A stretch of DNA of 47,090 bases from a virus. The position numbers were made by a program, and so were the translations under genes. Shown here piece after piece: positions 35,701-41,407 of the stretch. Positions within the stretch are counted from its first letter, which is position 1; the number at the start of each line of letters is the position of its first letter. The notes beneath the pieces were generated by a model. It saw only the letters and a program-made list of their open reading frames with translations. It was not told where the DNA came from and made no database searches. The stretch spans positions 1 through 47,090 of the IMG/VR virus record IMGVR_UViG_3300009161_000075. One strand, given 5' to 3'.

Positions 35701-35958
35701 TTAATTACTGAATTAAGAAGAGTGTTTCCAAATGCTAAATATATTTTTATAACTGGAAGTTATGGTTGGGGTGGAAATGTTAATATAACCGAAGCAAATG
35801 TAACAACATATTATAACGTATTTAAAAATGCGGGTGCAACAATAATAAAAGGGTCTGGCTACGCGGCTAGTGATGCTGACGCACACTCTTGTAGTGCTAC
35901 CAAGTTACCTAACTTACCAACGATGGCGGCTGATATAATTAGAGAGGCTGGCGGATAA
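29692..35958 (+). CDS. Giant hub protein with tail lysozyme and SGNH-hydrolase-like domains
   Basis: 2088 residues starting inside the previous gene's end. Residues 1-250 contain baseplate hub-like strands (NIKIDFNSSFAPMVNIDFID, LPYPLFELKVKGFYG, GNFEISANFVGYTY). Residues about 1470-1690 look like the hub core (FQINPVTVTHQLYESSDTSV, YDLFGRILTENNFEFIALPN, MIQPMMYFQLDNIPMFHGAY, LITKVSHSI). Residues about 1728-1905 match the phage tail lysozyme family: GLTREQVAGIMGNMEAESGF, then SWGLIQW; E1755 or E1757 is the catalytic candidate. Residues about 1925-2088 resemble an SGNH/GDSL hydrolase: IIIGDSLSSC with Ser1931, SIGTNGG as the Gly/Asn block, and His2065 in DADAHS. The Asp spacing is not the canonical DxxH. 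Likely function: cell-wall puncture and local digestion, with possible removal of O-acetyl or lipid groups. Confidence 0.82.
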   Translation: MGDNSRIKTNGRFSIVDPNNFDYQYTGDMFGDTNYNMSVPPEELSIIVELTTTSKGRSVLINSTQNGTVTKTETSEGGNFVTFIKGKNDATTGYGNFLTTSYTDLGTENIIEEALGITNIKIDFNSSFAPMVNIDFIDVRGGAIFQSGAKSIYNVLFRLPYPLFELKVKGFYGKPVVYCLHMVKCNTRFNSQTGNFEISANFVGYTYAMLADMIVGYVRAAARMKEGVDLLASKNTISINEFMTKMNNIDALIKKQLEDSSNQDRNNYALANQLETDLTVIEDLINGFILNIKDSSVANATAGDVPEPYTNNIVFVADTNPSDTSNFNDNKTFKFCQDFVVEYNKKVDEFNTKAGDLETVKIQQKTTVVPRVIMKINQLIGPNGGATNTELISAVKKAYGGIIDVTSDSNVTDVINRLQAAVPKTLSASDAYIKTYDVTNIRLFLKLSKDELVEQKKELTKILAEDLANKITSELTFQPNIRNIFKMFTTHIEIFLELIFNVSSKYLDTERINELKKFRQNTKERLDIKNSADATIYPWPEYIENDQEKYLGAAGVLTNPLNVPEVKFVEDLYAAMVKNIEEDKQVQANGNGAPSWQAFAPIDSNRSIEILPYNRLPDSATHNDVARLIVLRATGLLGYENNYLDNTELESFAKAEAQLIIEKFKDNKTIVPALAQNYDTVDKYAQVKGTVDGKDINVLIASGTDYWQYKYIETDFTSFKRYDLPVDKGFTNITGPYYGKYSNLKLSNRTSATVYTPTAENADIAKYIDFITSDDYENGKDVKSPLTISPSVFKYDGLSKEITSTKDSLDTGFFLSNGKYGVQDFTLVDYSSKSEYGTNGNLSFFSLFYNNPLIDNDYETNLPGLSSPRIQKIGDLTVDMKFSGGNFGAYTFIDDTNFFGSPTDLTNWFFQKLNAPNNNHESVGKNITLFNNETTQDQVAFPFLNFGIYSDVIFDAPIFGSRFYNAQDSYSAKTFLFLHSLPWRGLMGQSAYETSIGTMTSYVGIFKQKELINTFKFRAGYVQAPKLWPAFIGGLLWRYEQGKAGTDPIKFIGASSADNLIPTINSDYPKYNQFLKVIPKYERILAAAGEKPITQGLLGYWLSSPASLVQSNYPMCFSDKTITTEYPEIDNELIALPPPVKKMFINEFASFVQEFESDISNTLELKPKDTSKGSNDANWKSAWLSINNSTIIDTSKATLVKHELNNIGTYVSLNTPANINAHLTNGVNPDKLEEDYAILTYNYYNYKQKTVNGVTIPVTNNINNYNFFIEYKQNGKVENKLKELFFSKKYIENDSTYMWSNGTNDKNPIIYFSKSRFSKYIDTINQELKTKVAEDQKTIVNTAENEQIKLEIYRTLKKIYDKWIAGVAGGPRPFSDILFQCCSRGTNLPYRLTGDTEINKLQGGTGDLKSLNLIDSFRFVTRSFEDIGTKFQINPVTVTHQLYESSDTSVYDLFGRILTENNFEFIALPNFINFNDPKELGAVFEPYPYYMADKQTTTGPSFVCVYVGQTSTKLDFGPNSDYPNDGFDITNDKTWPKDFSDQKASWEDFASAFVVRYGQQNQNIFKDIRLDQSEFNETAESLAITDAISNSLSKTNQSYVGQNLYNVYSVRSYKAEVEMMGDAMIQPMMYFQLDNIPMFHGAYLITKVSHSIVPNNMTTTFTGTRIRIAKTPIIDVATLYSALLAGNEIGPASAGNAITTTGGGGSTGDRLNTKKNFSKLQTQAQFDANQRAVFNNLKNRGLTREQVAGIMGNMEAESGFVTENGGQDVVSESWGLIQWNLKANGFNTKEELFAAIGRDADSQTNSLFKVPAGGKPKQATNGMPKFLIESKKSTTADNAAFLFARYVEICAGCVVDTDCDGKKIQPEYAYYNGICKIYRGKRTTIKQYKRSQYANDFYLRFNDPNDALYWGSTITITPPTTSLDTIIIGDSLSSCIEAQVKKKNGKARMISSAEGEASLHQGGKNVTWLIGALQKYPVTTTVKNVIVSIGTNGGFSSGDNQTGLITELRRVFPNAKYIFITGSYGWGGNVNITEANVTTYYNVFKNAGATIIKGSGYAASDADAHSCSATKLPNLPTMAADIIREAGG

Positions 35959-35960
35959 AA

Positions 35961-35991
35961 TTTGACATTGTTATATTTTTTCGTATATTTG
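35961..35991 (+). promoter_or_regulatory. Bacteroidota-type promoter, apparently leaderless
   Basis: TTTG at 35961-35964 and TATATTTG at 35984-35991 are 19 bases apart, a close fit to the Bacteroidota -33/-7 pattern. The ATG at 35996 lies 4 bases after the -7 box, where the transcript would be expected to begin. Confidence 0.75.
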
Positions 35992-35995
35992 TAAC

Positions 35996-36592
35996 ATGCT
36001 AATAGCAAATATTGTTTCTGCTAATAATGTAAATGTTTCTTGTGATTTTAATGTGGTTAAATCCTTGGACCTAACGGTTCAGGGATTACCCACGTTAATA
36101 GTAGGCTGGGATTACATCAAGAAACATTATCCAGACTACGATATAATTAATAGAAAAATATCCGATAATTTATATTGGACATTTAAAAAAACAGAACGAC
36201 GAGAACTACACGAAGAAGACATATACAATTTTGTCGAAAGAGTCTACAAACAACTTACTAACAATATCAAATACACGTTCGTTGACCCAATATTATTTGA
36301 TAGAAAAACAATCGTAAAATTAATAAAAAAGATTAACAAAACAAATGAAATTATATCGTATAAGCATGACAGTATGTTATATGTATATTTCGAAACATTT
36401 ATTTTTGGTTTTGACTTAGAACTGATTGAATTTATTGGTTTGAATGTTGAAAAATTTTTATTGAAAATAAAGAATAAAAGTAAAGTGTTTTTAGAAAAAA
36501 ATATGATATTTATTGAGTATAAAACTAGAATTGAAAATCTTGATAATCAGGTCAAGTATATTCCGTACTTATACTCTATAGAAAATGAATAA
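35996..36592 (+). CDS. Unknown protein, likely early-expressed
   Basis: 198 residues, not recognised. The N-terminal part is strand-rich with a hydrophobic segment (GLPTLIVGWDYIKKHYPDYD, about residues 31-50). The middle is helical with many Lys/Arg/Glu (KKTERRELHEEDIYNFVERV), and residues about 120-165 are aromatic and hydrophobic (MLYVYFETFIFGFDLELIEF). No catalytic motif stands out. It has its own host-type promoter immediately upstream with almost no leader, and its stop overlaps the next start by 8 bases, so the two are probably co-translated and work together. The promoter type links it with the replication genes rather than with the preceding baseplate operon. The start is fixed by the lack of another ATG nearby. 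Confidence 0.7.
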   Translation: MLIANIVSANNVNVSCDFNVVKSLDLTVQGLPTLIVGWDYIKKHYPDYDIINRKISDNLYWTFKKTERRELHEEDIYNFVERVYKQLTNNIKYTFVDPILFDRKTIVKLIKKINKTNEIISYKHDSMLYVYFETFIFGFDLELIEFIGLNVEKFLLKIKNKSKVFLEKNMIFIEYKTRIENLDNQVKYIPYLYSIENE

Positions 36593-36986
36593 ATCAATAT
36601 TATTAGCTTGCTTTATATTCCCAGAACGATTAGATTGGTTCTTAAGTTATTTAGAGACAAAATTCAACGTAACTAAAGATAAAGTTTATTGTTATAGTAA
36701 TCTAAAAGACGAATCAAAAATCATACTAACTTTTAAATTAACACTACCAGAAGGTAAAAAAATAGACCTTAAAAACCTCTTCCCTAACGCTGTAATAATC
36801 CACAAAAAAGGTACAGCATTTTATACTATAAACGCCTTAAATAAGTTAATAGAATCTAAAATTGGTGATTCAATTGGAAATATTGATTATAAGTCGTATC
36901 AGGTAGATTGGTCTGAATACCAAGACAAAATGATATTGATAGATAATAAAGAATTAATTGTTTTGGATTTAAAACGAGTTTTTTAA
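36585..36986 (+). CDS. Unknown protein coupled to the preceding gene
   Basis: 133 residues, not recognised. It begins ILLACFIFPERLDWFLSYLE, giving an aromatic helix. Alternating strands and helices follow (KIILTFKLTLPEGKKIDLKN, NAVIIHKKGTAFYTINALNK), with a strand-rich end (KMILIDNKELIVLDL). Size and pattern suggest a small alpha/beta domain. The 8-base overlap with the upstream gene indicates translational coupling. An ATATTTAT element follows the stop, so transcription probably restarts for the next gene. No role can be assigned. Confidence 0.68.
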   Translation: MNKSILLACFIFPERLDWFLSYLETKFNVTKDKVYCYSNLKDESKIILTFKLTLPEGKKIDLKNLFPNAVIIHKKGTAFYTINALNKLIESKIGDSIGNIDYKSYQVDWSEYQDKMILIDNKELIVLDLKRVF

Positions 36987-36996
36987 TTAAATTAAG

Positions 36997-37004
36997 ATAT
37001 TTAT
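36997..37004 (+). promoter_or_regulatory. ATATTTAT element
   Basis: AGATATTTATTAGTAGAATAATG, 32 bases before the start at 37037 and 10 bases after the preceding stop. Confidence 0.5.
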
Positions 37005-37036
37005 TAGTAGAATAATGTATTAATAAAACAAAGTTT

Positions 37037-37231
37037 ATGTATAATAAAACAAATGAAAAAGACCTTAAAAAAGCTATGGATAGCTTTTTAAGTGAAAAAC
37101 CAAACCTAGACGAGTCAAATCAAGAAATGGATTGTAGCTCAGGTGTTTGTGTTATTAAAAACGACAAAAGCATTCTAGAAAGAATCAACAAAAAAATAAT
37201 AACAGAGGACGGAAGACAATTATTAACGTAA
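37037..37231 (+). CDS. Small unknown protein with CSSGVCVIK motif
   Basis: 64 residues. The N-terminal half is Lys/Glu/Asp-rich and helical (NEKDLKKAMDSFLSEKPNLD). A small Cys pair (MDCSSGVCVIK, about residues 32-42) follows, then a helix-and-turn end (SILERINKKIITEDGRQLL). The terminal motif resembles the amphipathic N- or C-terminal segments of the genes at 14487, 14958 and 37233. It lies one base before the next gene and behind an ATATTTAT element, so the two are expected to be co-expressed. Being short and acidic, it may be an accessory or scaffold-type factor; nothing firmer can be said. Confidence 0.62.
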   Translation: MYNKTNEKDLKKAMDSFLSEKPNLDESNQEMDCSSGVCVIKNDKSILERINKKIITEDGRQLLT

Positions 37232-37232
37232 T

Positions 37233-38015
37233 ATGGGTAAGAAAATTAATCAAAAATTACTAAACGAAGAGCTTAAAAAATTTAGGCTTTTATCGGAATA
37301 TTCGTTTTATACTGAAGCACCTAAAGGAACAGACGACGATTTAATTTTAGGTGCTGTAGATGAAGCTGATGAAGAAGCCGCAACAGAACAACCTGCCGAC
37401 GATTCAAAAACAGCTGAAAAATCTGCAGAAACTACTGATACAGGTGCCGACGCTGGTGAAACTGACGATTCAAATATGTTTGGAACTGAAGACGCTGGAA
37501 CTGAAGACGCTGGAACCGAAGATGCTGGAACCGAAGATGCTGGAACCGAAGATGCTGGAACCGAAGATGCTGGAACCGAAGACATGGGTACAGGAGAAGA
37601 AGATGTTGAAGTAGATGTAACACAATTAGTTAAAGGCAGTGAAGAGGCAAAAAAATCGGCTGATTTAAGTTTTTTAAAAACAACTGAACTTTTAAATAAG
37701 TTTAATGATTTGGAACAAAGAGTTGCGGCGATGGATTCAATAACTAGTAAAATTGACACATTAGAAAAAGAAATCGTTAAAAGAAACCCTACGCCAGTAG
37801 AGAAGTTAGAGATGAGGTCTATGGATTCATTTCCATATAATATTAAACTAACGGATTATTGGAAAGATGTCCCAGGTTATGACGCAACGAGCGAAAAAAA
37901 ACCTGAAGAATATATTTTAAGAAAAGACGATGTAGATACTGGGATTGTAGACGCATCAATTAAAAAAACATTCGATGTTCCAGAAGATTACGAAGAAGAA
38001 GACGTATATGCATAA
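37233..38015 (+). CDS. Acidic protein with GTEDA tandem repeats
   Basis: 260 residues. The N-terminus (KINQKLLNEELKKFRLLSEY) is a basic amphipathic helix of the type shared with neighbouring genes. Residues about 45-125 are very acidic Ala/Glu/Asp/Thr sequence with six exact GTEDA copies and one variant. A coiled-coil-like stretch follows (LLNKFNDLEQRVAAMDSITS, then KIDTLEKEIVKRN). The C-terminal 70 residues look folded, with Tyr/Trp/Pro (FPYNIKLTDYWKDVPGYDAT) and an acidic tail. The layout (targeting helix, acidic low complexity, coiled coil) would suit a scaffold or core-type assembly protein. No homologue is recognised, and a DNA-mimic role is equally untested. A terminator follows 24 bases after the stop. 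Confidence 0.68.
   Translation: MGKKINQKLLNEELKKFRLLSEYSFYTEAPKGTDDDLILGAVDEADEEAATEQPADDSKTAEKSAETTDTGADAGETDDSNMFGTEDAGTEDAGTEDAGTEDAGTEDAGTEDAGTEDMGTGEEDVEVDVTQLVKGSEEAKKSADLSFLKTTELLNKFNDLEQRVAAMDSITSKIDTLEKEIVKRNPTPVEKLEMRSMDSFPYNIKLTDYWKDVPGYDATSEKKPEEYILRKDDVDTGIVDASIKKTFDVPEDYEEEDVYA
37482..37586 (+). repeat. 15-base tandem repeat encoding GTEDA (6 exact residue copies + 1 variant)
   Basis: Units begin at 37482, 37497, 37512, 37527, 37542, 37557 and 37572. The first two read GGAACTGAAGACGCT, the next four GGAACCGAAGATGCT, and the last ends GACATG. The near-identity of the middle four at DNA level points to recent slippage or unequal recombination. Confidence 0.95.
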
Positions 38016-38039
38016 TAATTAATAATTACAAAACAAATA

Positions 38040-38070
38040 GGGGTGTTAAAAAAACATCCCTTTTTTATTT
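38040..38070 (+). terminator. Rho-independent terminator
   Basis: GGGGTGTT (38040-38047) pairs with AACATCCC (38053-38060), with one G-U pair and an A-rich loop, followed by TTTTTTATTT. It separates the GTEDA gene from the replication operon. Confidence 0.85.
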
Positions 38071-38099
38071 GCATTATATCAAAAATGTCAGTATATTTG
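38068..38099 (+). promoter_or_regulatory. Bacteroidota-type promoter P1 for the replication genes
   Basis: TTTG at 38068-38071 and TATATTTG at 38092-38099, spaced 20 bases. The -33 box overlaps the terminator tail. It gives a leader of about 125 bases before the ssDNA-binding gene. Confidence 0.6.
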
Positions 38100-38145
38100 C
38101 TCTGATAATATTTTAATTTTTCACATTAAAAAGTTGACTCCCAAC

Positions 38146-38175
38146 TTGACTTTTCCCAAATTTTTCGTATATTTG
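38146..38175 (+). promoter_or_regulatory. Bacteroidota-type promoter P2 for the replication genes
   Basis: TTGAC at 38146 and TATATTTG at 38168-38175, 19 bases after the TTG. CGTATATTTG is identical to the promoter at 35984. A tandem arrangement with P1 suits the high demand for an ssDNA-binding protein. No further gene lies between 38016 and 38228. Confidence 0.72.
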
Positions 38176-38228
38176 TATAATTAAAAACAAGTAAATAACA
38201 TCTACATATATTTTAAAAAACAACAATT

Positions 38229-39137
38229 ATGAGTAATCAAGATGCATTAGCAGCTATGCTAAAACAGTATGAGGGCAATTCTAGTTCTTATGCTAAAAAC
38301 AGTTCAGCTAAAGAGTATGATTTGAAGAACTACTTCACAACATATCTTTCTGAAAAACAAAAAACGGCGACTAAAAGAATTAGAGTTCTACCTACTTCTG
38401 ACGGTACCACACCATTTAGAGAAATTCACGGTCACAAAATGCAAGTTGACGGCGAGTGGAAAACATTCGTATGCTTAAAGCATGAGAAAGGTGAAGACTG
38501 CCCTCTTTGTGAGGCACATGAAGCTTTGCGTGCCACAGGTAAAGATTCTGATAAAGAATTAGCAAAAAAATACAACGCTAAAAAAATGTACGTTGTAAAA
38601 ATTATCGATAGAGATAATGAAGCTGATGGAGTTAAATTCTGGCGTTTTAATCATGACTATCGTAAACAAGGTATTTATGACAAAATTTATGGTGTTTTGA
38701 CTGCAATCAAACAAAACATCACCGACCCAAAGACTGGTAGAGATTTAATGATTATGATTGCTAGAGACCAAAACAACCGTCCAGTTGTTCAGAGTATTTC
38801 ACACATGGACCCATCACCACTTTCTGAAGATGCTGAAGTTTCAGCTGAATGGTTATCAGATAGTAGAACTTGGGAAGACGTGTATAGTGTAAAACCATAC
38901 GATTATCTTGAAATCATCGTTAAGGGTGGTACACCAACTTGGGATAAAGAAGCAAAAAAATTCGTTGATAAAGCTTCTTTAACAGACAAAGAAAGTGATG
39001 ATTTGGATGAAGAATTATCATTGGGTACACCTAACGTTAAACCAACAGTTACTGCTGCTGCTAAAACAACAACACCAGTTGTAAAGGTTACTGAACCTGA
39101 AGATGAAGAAGATGAGAACGATGATTTGCCGTTCTAA
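38229..39137 (+). CDS. Single-stranded DNA-binding protein (T4 gp32-like)
   Basis: 302 residues, close to T4 gp32 (301). The N-terminal region is polar and would mediate cooperative self-association. The core includes a strand-rich OB-fold region (KRIRVLPTSDGTTPFREI) and a zinc site C82-x2-H85-x5-C91-x2-C94, comparable to the His/Cys3 zinc ribbon of gp32 but with different spacing. Further conserved-looking elements are MYVVKIIDRDNEADGVKFWR and KIYGVLTAIKQNITDPKTGR. The C-terminus is acidic and ends EDENDDLPF, resembling the protein-interaction tip of bacterial SSB (DDIPF) more than the plain acidic tail of gp32. It is preceded by two tandem host-type promoters and heads the replication module. 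It would coat ssDNA during replication and recombination and recruit partners through the tail. Confidence 0.92.
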   Translation: MSNQDALAAMLKQYEGNSSSYAKNSSAKEYDLKNYFTTYLSEKQKTATKRIRVLPTSDGTTPFREIHGHKMQVDGEWKTFVCLKHEKGEDCPLCEAHEALRATGKDSDKELAKKYNAKKMYVVKIIDRDNEADGVKFWRFNHDYRKQGIYDKIYGVLTAIKQNITDPKTGRDLMIMIARDQNNRPVVQSISHMDPSPLSEDAEVSAEWLSDSRTWEDVYSVKPYDYLEIIVKGGTPTWDKEAKKFVDKASLTDKESDDLDEELSLGTPNVKPTVTAAAKTTTPVVKVTEPEDEEDENDDLPF

Positions 39138-39144
39138 ATAATTT

Positions 39145-39184
39145 ATGATAGAAATGGGTGGTATATCGCCGCCCATTCTCTATT
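39145..39184 (+). terminator. Hairpin after the ssDNA-binding gene
   Basis: AATGGGTGG (39153-39161) pairs with CCGCCCATT (39169-39177), with one G-U pair. Flanking ATAGA / TCTAT sequence extends the stem with a bulge. There is no clean T tract, so it may only attenuate. That would leave more ssDNA-binding mRNA than UvsX mRNA. Confidence 0.6.
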
Positions 39185-39220
39185 ATATAAATAATAATAT
39201 TATTTTTTAACTATATACAC

Positions 39221-40315
39221 ATGGGCACAAAGCCGAAAAAAATTATTGAGAAAAAATCGTTCGACCTAGATAACTTTAAAGAAAGTGAAGGGCTAGATTT
39301 TACGATTAAAGAAAAAGAAATACAATGGATTCCATTGTCTGAAGCTTTTCATGAGGCTGTTAAAGTGCCTGGGATTCCGATGGGGTATTTTGTATCTTTT
39401 AGAGGATATTCAAATACAGGCAAATCAACTTCTATATATGAGGCGGTTGCAGGTTGTCAAAAGATTGGTGTATTACCGATTATCTTTGAAACTGAAAATA
39501 ACTGGAATTGGGAACACGCTAGAAATATTGGTATGCAATACGAAGAAGTTGTTGACCCTGATACTGGTGAGATTATTAACTATAAAGGTGATTTCATCTT
39601 TATGCAAGGTCCAGACCTATTAAAAAAGTATCAAAACTATGACCATCAGCACAGTAAGATGGGTACTAAAGCATTAAGATATGAACCAGTTGTTGAAGAT
39701 ATATCAACATATATGCACTTTATATTAGATAAACAACAAGAAGGTTCATTACCTAGAGATGTTGCATTTTTTTGGGATTCTGTTGGTTCTATTAATTGCT
39801 TTAAGGGTGCTACATCAAAAACAACTAACAATCAATGGACTGCAGGCGCATTAGCAACATGTTTTAAATCATTGATTAATTACCGTATCCCAGCATCAAG
39901 AAGAGAAGACATACCATACACAGCAACATTTGCGGTTGTTCAACAAATTTGGTTGGACAATGAGAATAAAGTTATCAAACATAAGGGTGGTGAAGCTTTC
40001 TTTTACGCTCCAAGAATGATATTCCATTTTGGTGGTATCTTAACACACAGTACTGAGAAATTAAAAGCAACATACAAGGGTGAAGATTATCAATTTGGTA
40101 TCGTAACTAAAATTCGTTGCGAGAAAAACCAAGTTAATGGTATTGAACAAAAGGGTAGCATAGCATCAACACCACATGGATATTGGAACCCTGACAAAAT
40201 TGATTCTTACAAAGAGATTCACAAAGAATTCATTAAAGAAAAGTTAAACACACAGTACGATGATTTTGTTATCGAAACAGAATTAGTTAATGGTAGTGTT
40301 GAAACAGACGATTAA
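39221..40315 (+). CDS. uvsX: UvsX/RecA-family recombinase
   Basis: 364 residues (T4 UvsX 391). Walker A is GYSNTGKST at residues 62-70 with K68. A polar acidic patch follows (IIFETENNWNWEHARNIG, where E would activate water). Walker B is VAFFWDSVGSI with D186. The C-terminal part carries a basic DNA-binding region (IVTKIRCEKNQ). The protein would form filaments on ssDNA and promote strand exchange and recombination-dependent replication, displacing the gp32-like protein encoded immediately upstream. A TATAAATA sequence at 39186-39193, identical to the T4 late promoter core, lies 27 bases before the start. For a replication gene this may be coincidence. The next gene starts 32 bases after the stop. 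Confidence 0.93.
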   Translation: MGTKPKKIIEKKSFDLDNFKESEGLDFTIKEKEIQWIPLSEAFHEAVKVPGIPMGYFVSFRGYSNTGKSTSIYEAVAGCQKIGVLPIIFETENNWNWEHARNIGMQYEEVVDPDTGEIINYKGDFIFMQGPDLLKKYQNYDHQHSKMGTKALRYEPVVEDISTYMHFILDKQQEGSLPRDVAFFWDSVGSINCFKGATSKTTNNQWTAGALATCFKSLINYRIPASRREDIPYTATFAVVQQIWLDNENKVIKHKGGEAFFYAPRMIFHFGGILTHSTEKLKATYKGEDYQFGIVTKIRCEKNQVNGIEQKGSIASTPHGYWNPDKIDSYKEIHKEFIKEKLNTQYDDFVIETELVNGSVETDD

Positions 40316-40347
40316 AACATTTTTTTTCACTTATTAACAATTAAGTT

Positions 40348-41397
40348 TTGAACAAAAGACCACCAAAAAATGGTGAACGGATTAAAGTTATAAATACACT
40401 CTTGGTTGACGGGAATGCCTTATTTAAATTTGGATTTCATGGAGCCAAGAGTGAATATAACCATCGTGGAGAACACATCGGTGGGTTATACCAATTTTTA
40501 ACTATATTACGTAAACTATTAGGTGAAAATCTATATCATAGAGTTTATGTTTTTTGGGATGGCAAGTTTAGTGGTAAACTAAGATATAATATATACGAAC
40601 CATATAAAAGTGGTCGTGGTAAAAATTATATTGATGGTACTGAACCTGATGAGTCTGAAATGAAACAAAAAAAGATGATATGGAATTATCTGGAGGAATT
40701 ATGTATTAGACAAATACAACACGAATTTGTTGAGAGCGATGATTTCATTGGTTACTATTGCCTTAATAGACAAGAAAATGAATTTATTACCATCTGCACA
40801 ACGGATAGGGATATGTGCCAATTAATATCTGAAAGAGTTAGAATCTATTTTTGCGATTTAAAAACTTATATCGATACCAATAATTATTCAAACCAGTTTA
40901 GTCATTACTACGAAAACGCTGCGTTAATTAAAATCATAACTGGAGATAATAGCGATACCATAAAGGGTATAAAAGGTGTAAAAGAAGCAACACTGATATC
41001 CTTAATTCCTGATATTAAAACCAAAAAAGTCACGTTAGAATCTTTACTAGAAAAAGCTAAAGTATTACAAGAAGAAAGATTAAAATCAAAACAAAAACCA
41101 TTAAAATCATTAGATAACATTATAAATGGTGTTACTGATGGTGTACAAGGTGAAAAGCTTTACGAGATAAACACTGCACTAGTCGACTTAAAGAACCCTT
41201 TAATTACTGATGACGCTATTGAACAATTAAACGATTTAATCGATGGGGTGTTCAATATGGATGAAAGAAACCTTAAAAACGTTTTAAAACAAATGAAAGT
41301 TGACGGATTAGAAAAAACTATTGGTTCGTACAGATATGGTGAATACTTAATACCCTTTAAACAACTAATTGAACGAGAAATTAAACAATCAAATTAA
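40348..41397 (+). CDS. rnh: 5'-3' exonuclease / RNase H (T4 Rnh-like)
   Basis: 349 residues from a TTG start; no in-frame ATG lies near the first conserved block. The acidic two-metal motifs of the FEN-1/T4 RNase H family are in order: LLVDGNALF (first Asp), VYVFWDGK, FVESDDFIGYY, TTDRDMCQL and ITGDNSDTIKGIKGV. The last resembles the helix-hairpin-helix/H3TH entry. T4 RNase H is 305 residues and removes RNA primers and adjacent DNA from lagging-strand fragments. The same role is inferred here, consistent with neighbours encoding the ssDNA-binding protein, recombinase and helicase. A weak TTG start and absent Shine-Dalgarno suggest modest expression. Confidence 0.86.
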   Translation: MNKRPPKNGERIKVINTLLVDGNALFKFGFHGAKSEYNHRGEHIGGLYQFLTILRKLLGENLYHRVYVFWDGKFSGKLRYNIYEPYKSGRGKNYIDGTEPDESEMKQKKMIWNYLEELCIRQIQHEFVESDDFIGYYCLNRQENEFITICTTDRDMCQLISERVRIYFCDLKTYIDTNNYSNQFSHYYENAALIKIITGDNSDTIKGIKGVKEATLISLIPDIKTKKVTLESLLEKAKVLQEERLKSKQKPLKSLDNIINGVTDGVQGEKLYEINTALVDLKNPLITDDAIEQLNDLIDGVFNMDERNLKNVLKQMKVDGLEKTIGSYRYGEYLIPFKQLIEREIKQSN

Positions 41398-41407
41398 AAA
41401 AAACATT

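Noticed and set aside
37307-37759. Minus-strand 150-residue open frame opposite the GTEDA gene
   Set aside because: It mirrors the tandem repeat (Ser-Val-Pro-Ala repeats from the complement). All neighbours are on the + strand, and the + frame has a proper leader, coiled coil and folded C-terminus.
39186-39193. TATAAATA, the T4 late promoter core, before uvsX (also at 22642-22649)
   Set aside because: Only two intergenic matches were noted, one before a replication gene and one directly before a terminator. This is not enough to call T4-type late promoters; the ATATTTAT element is far more consistent.
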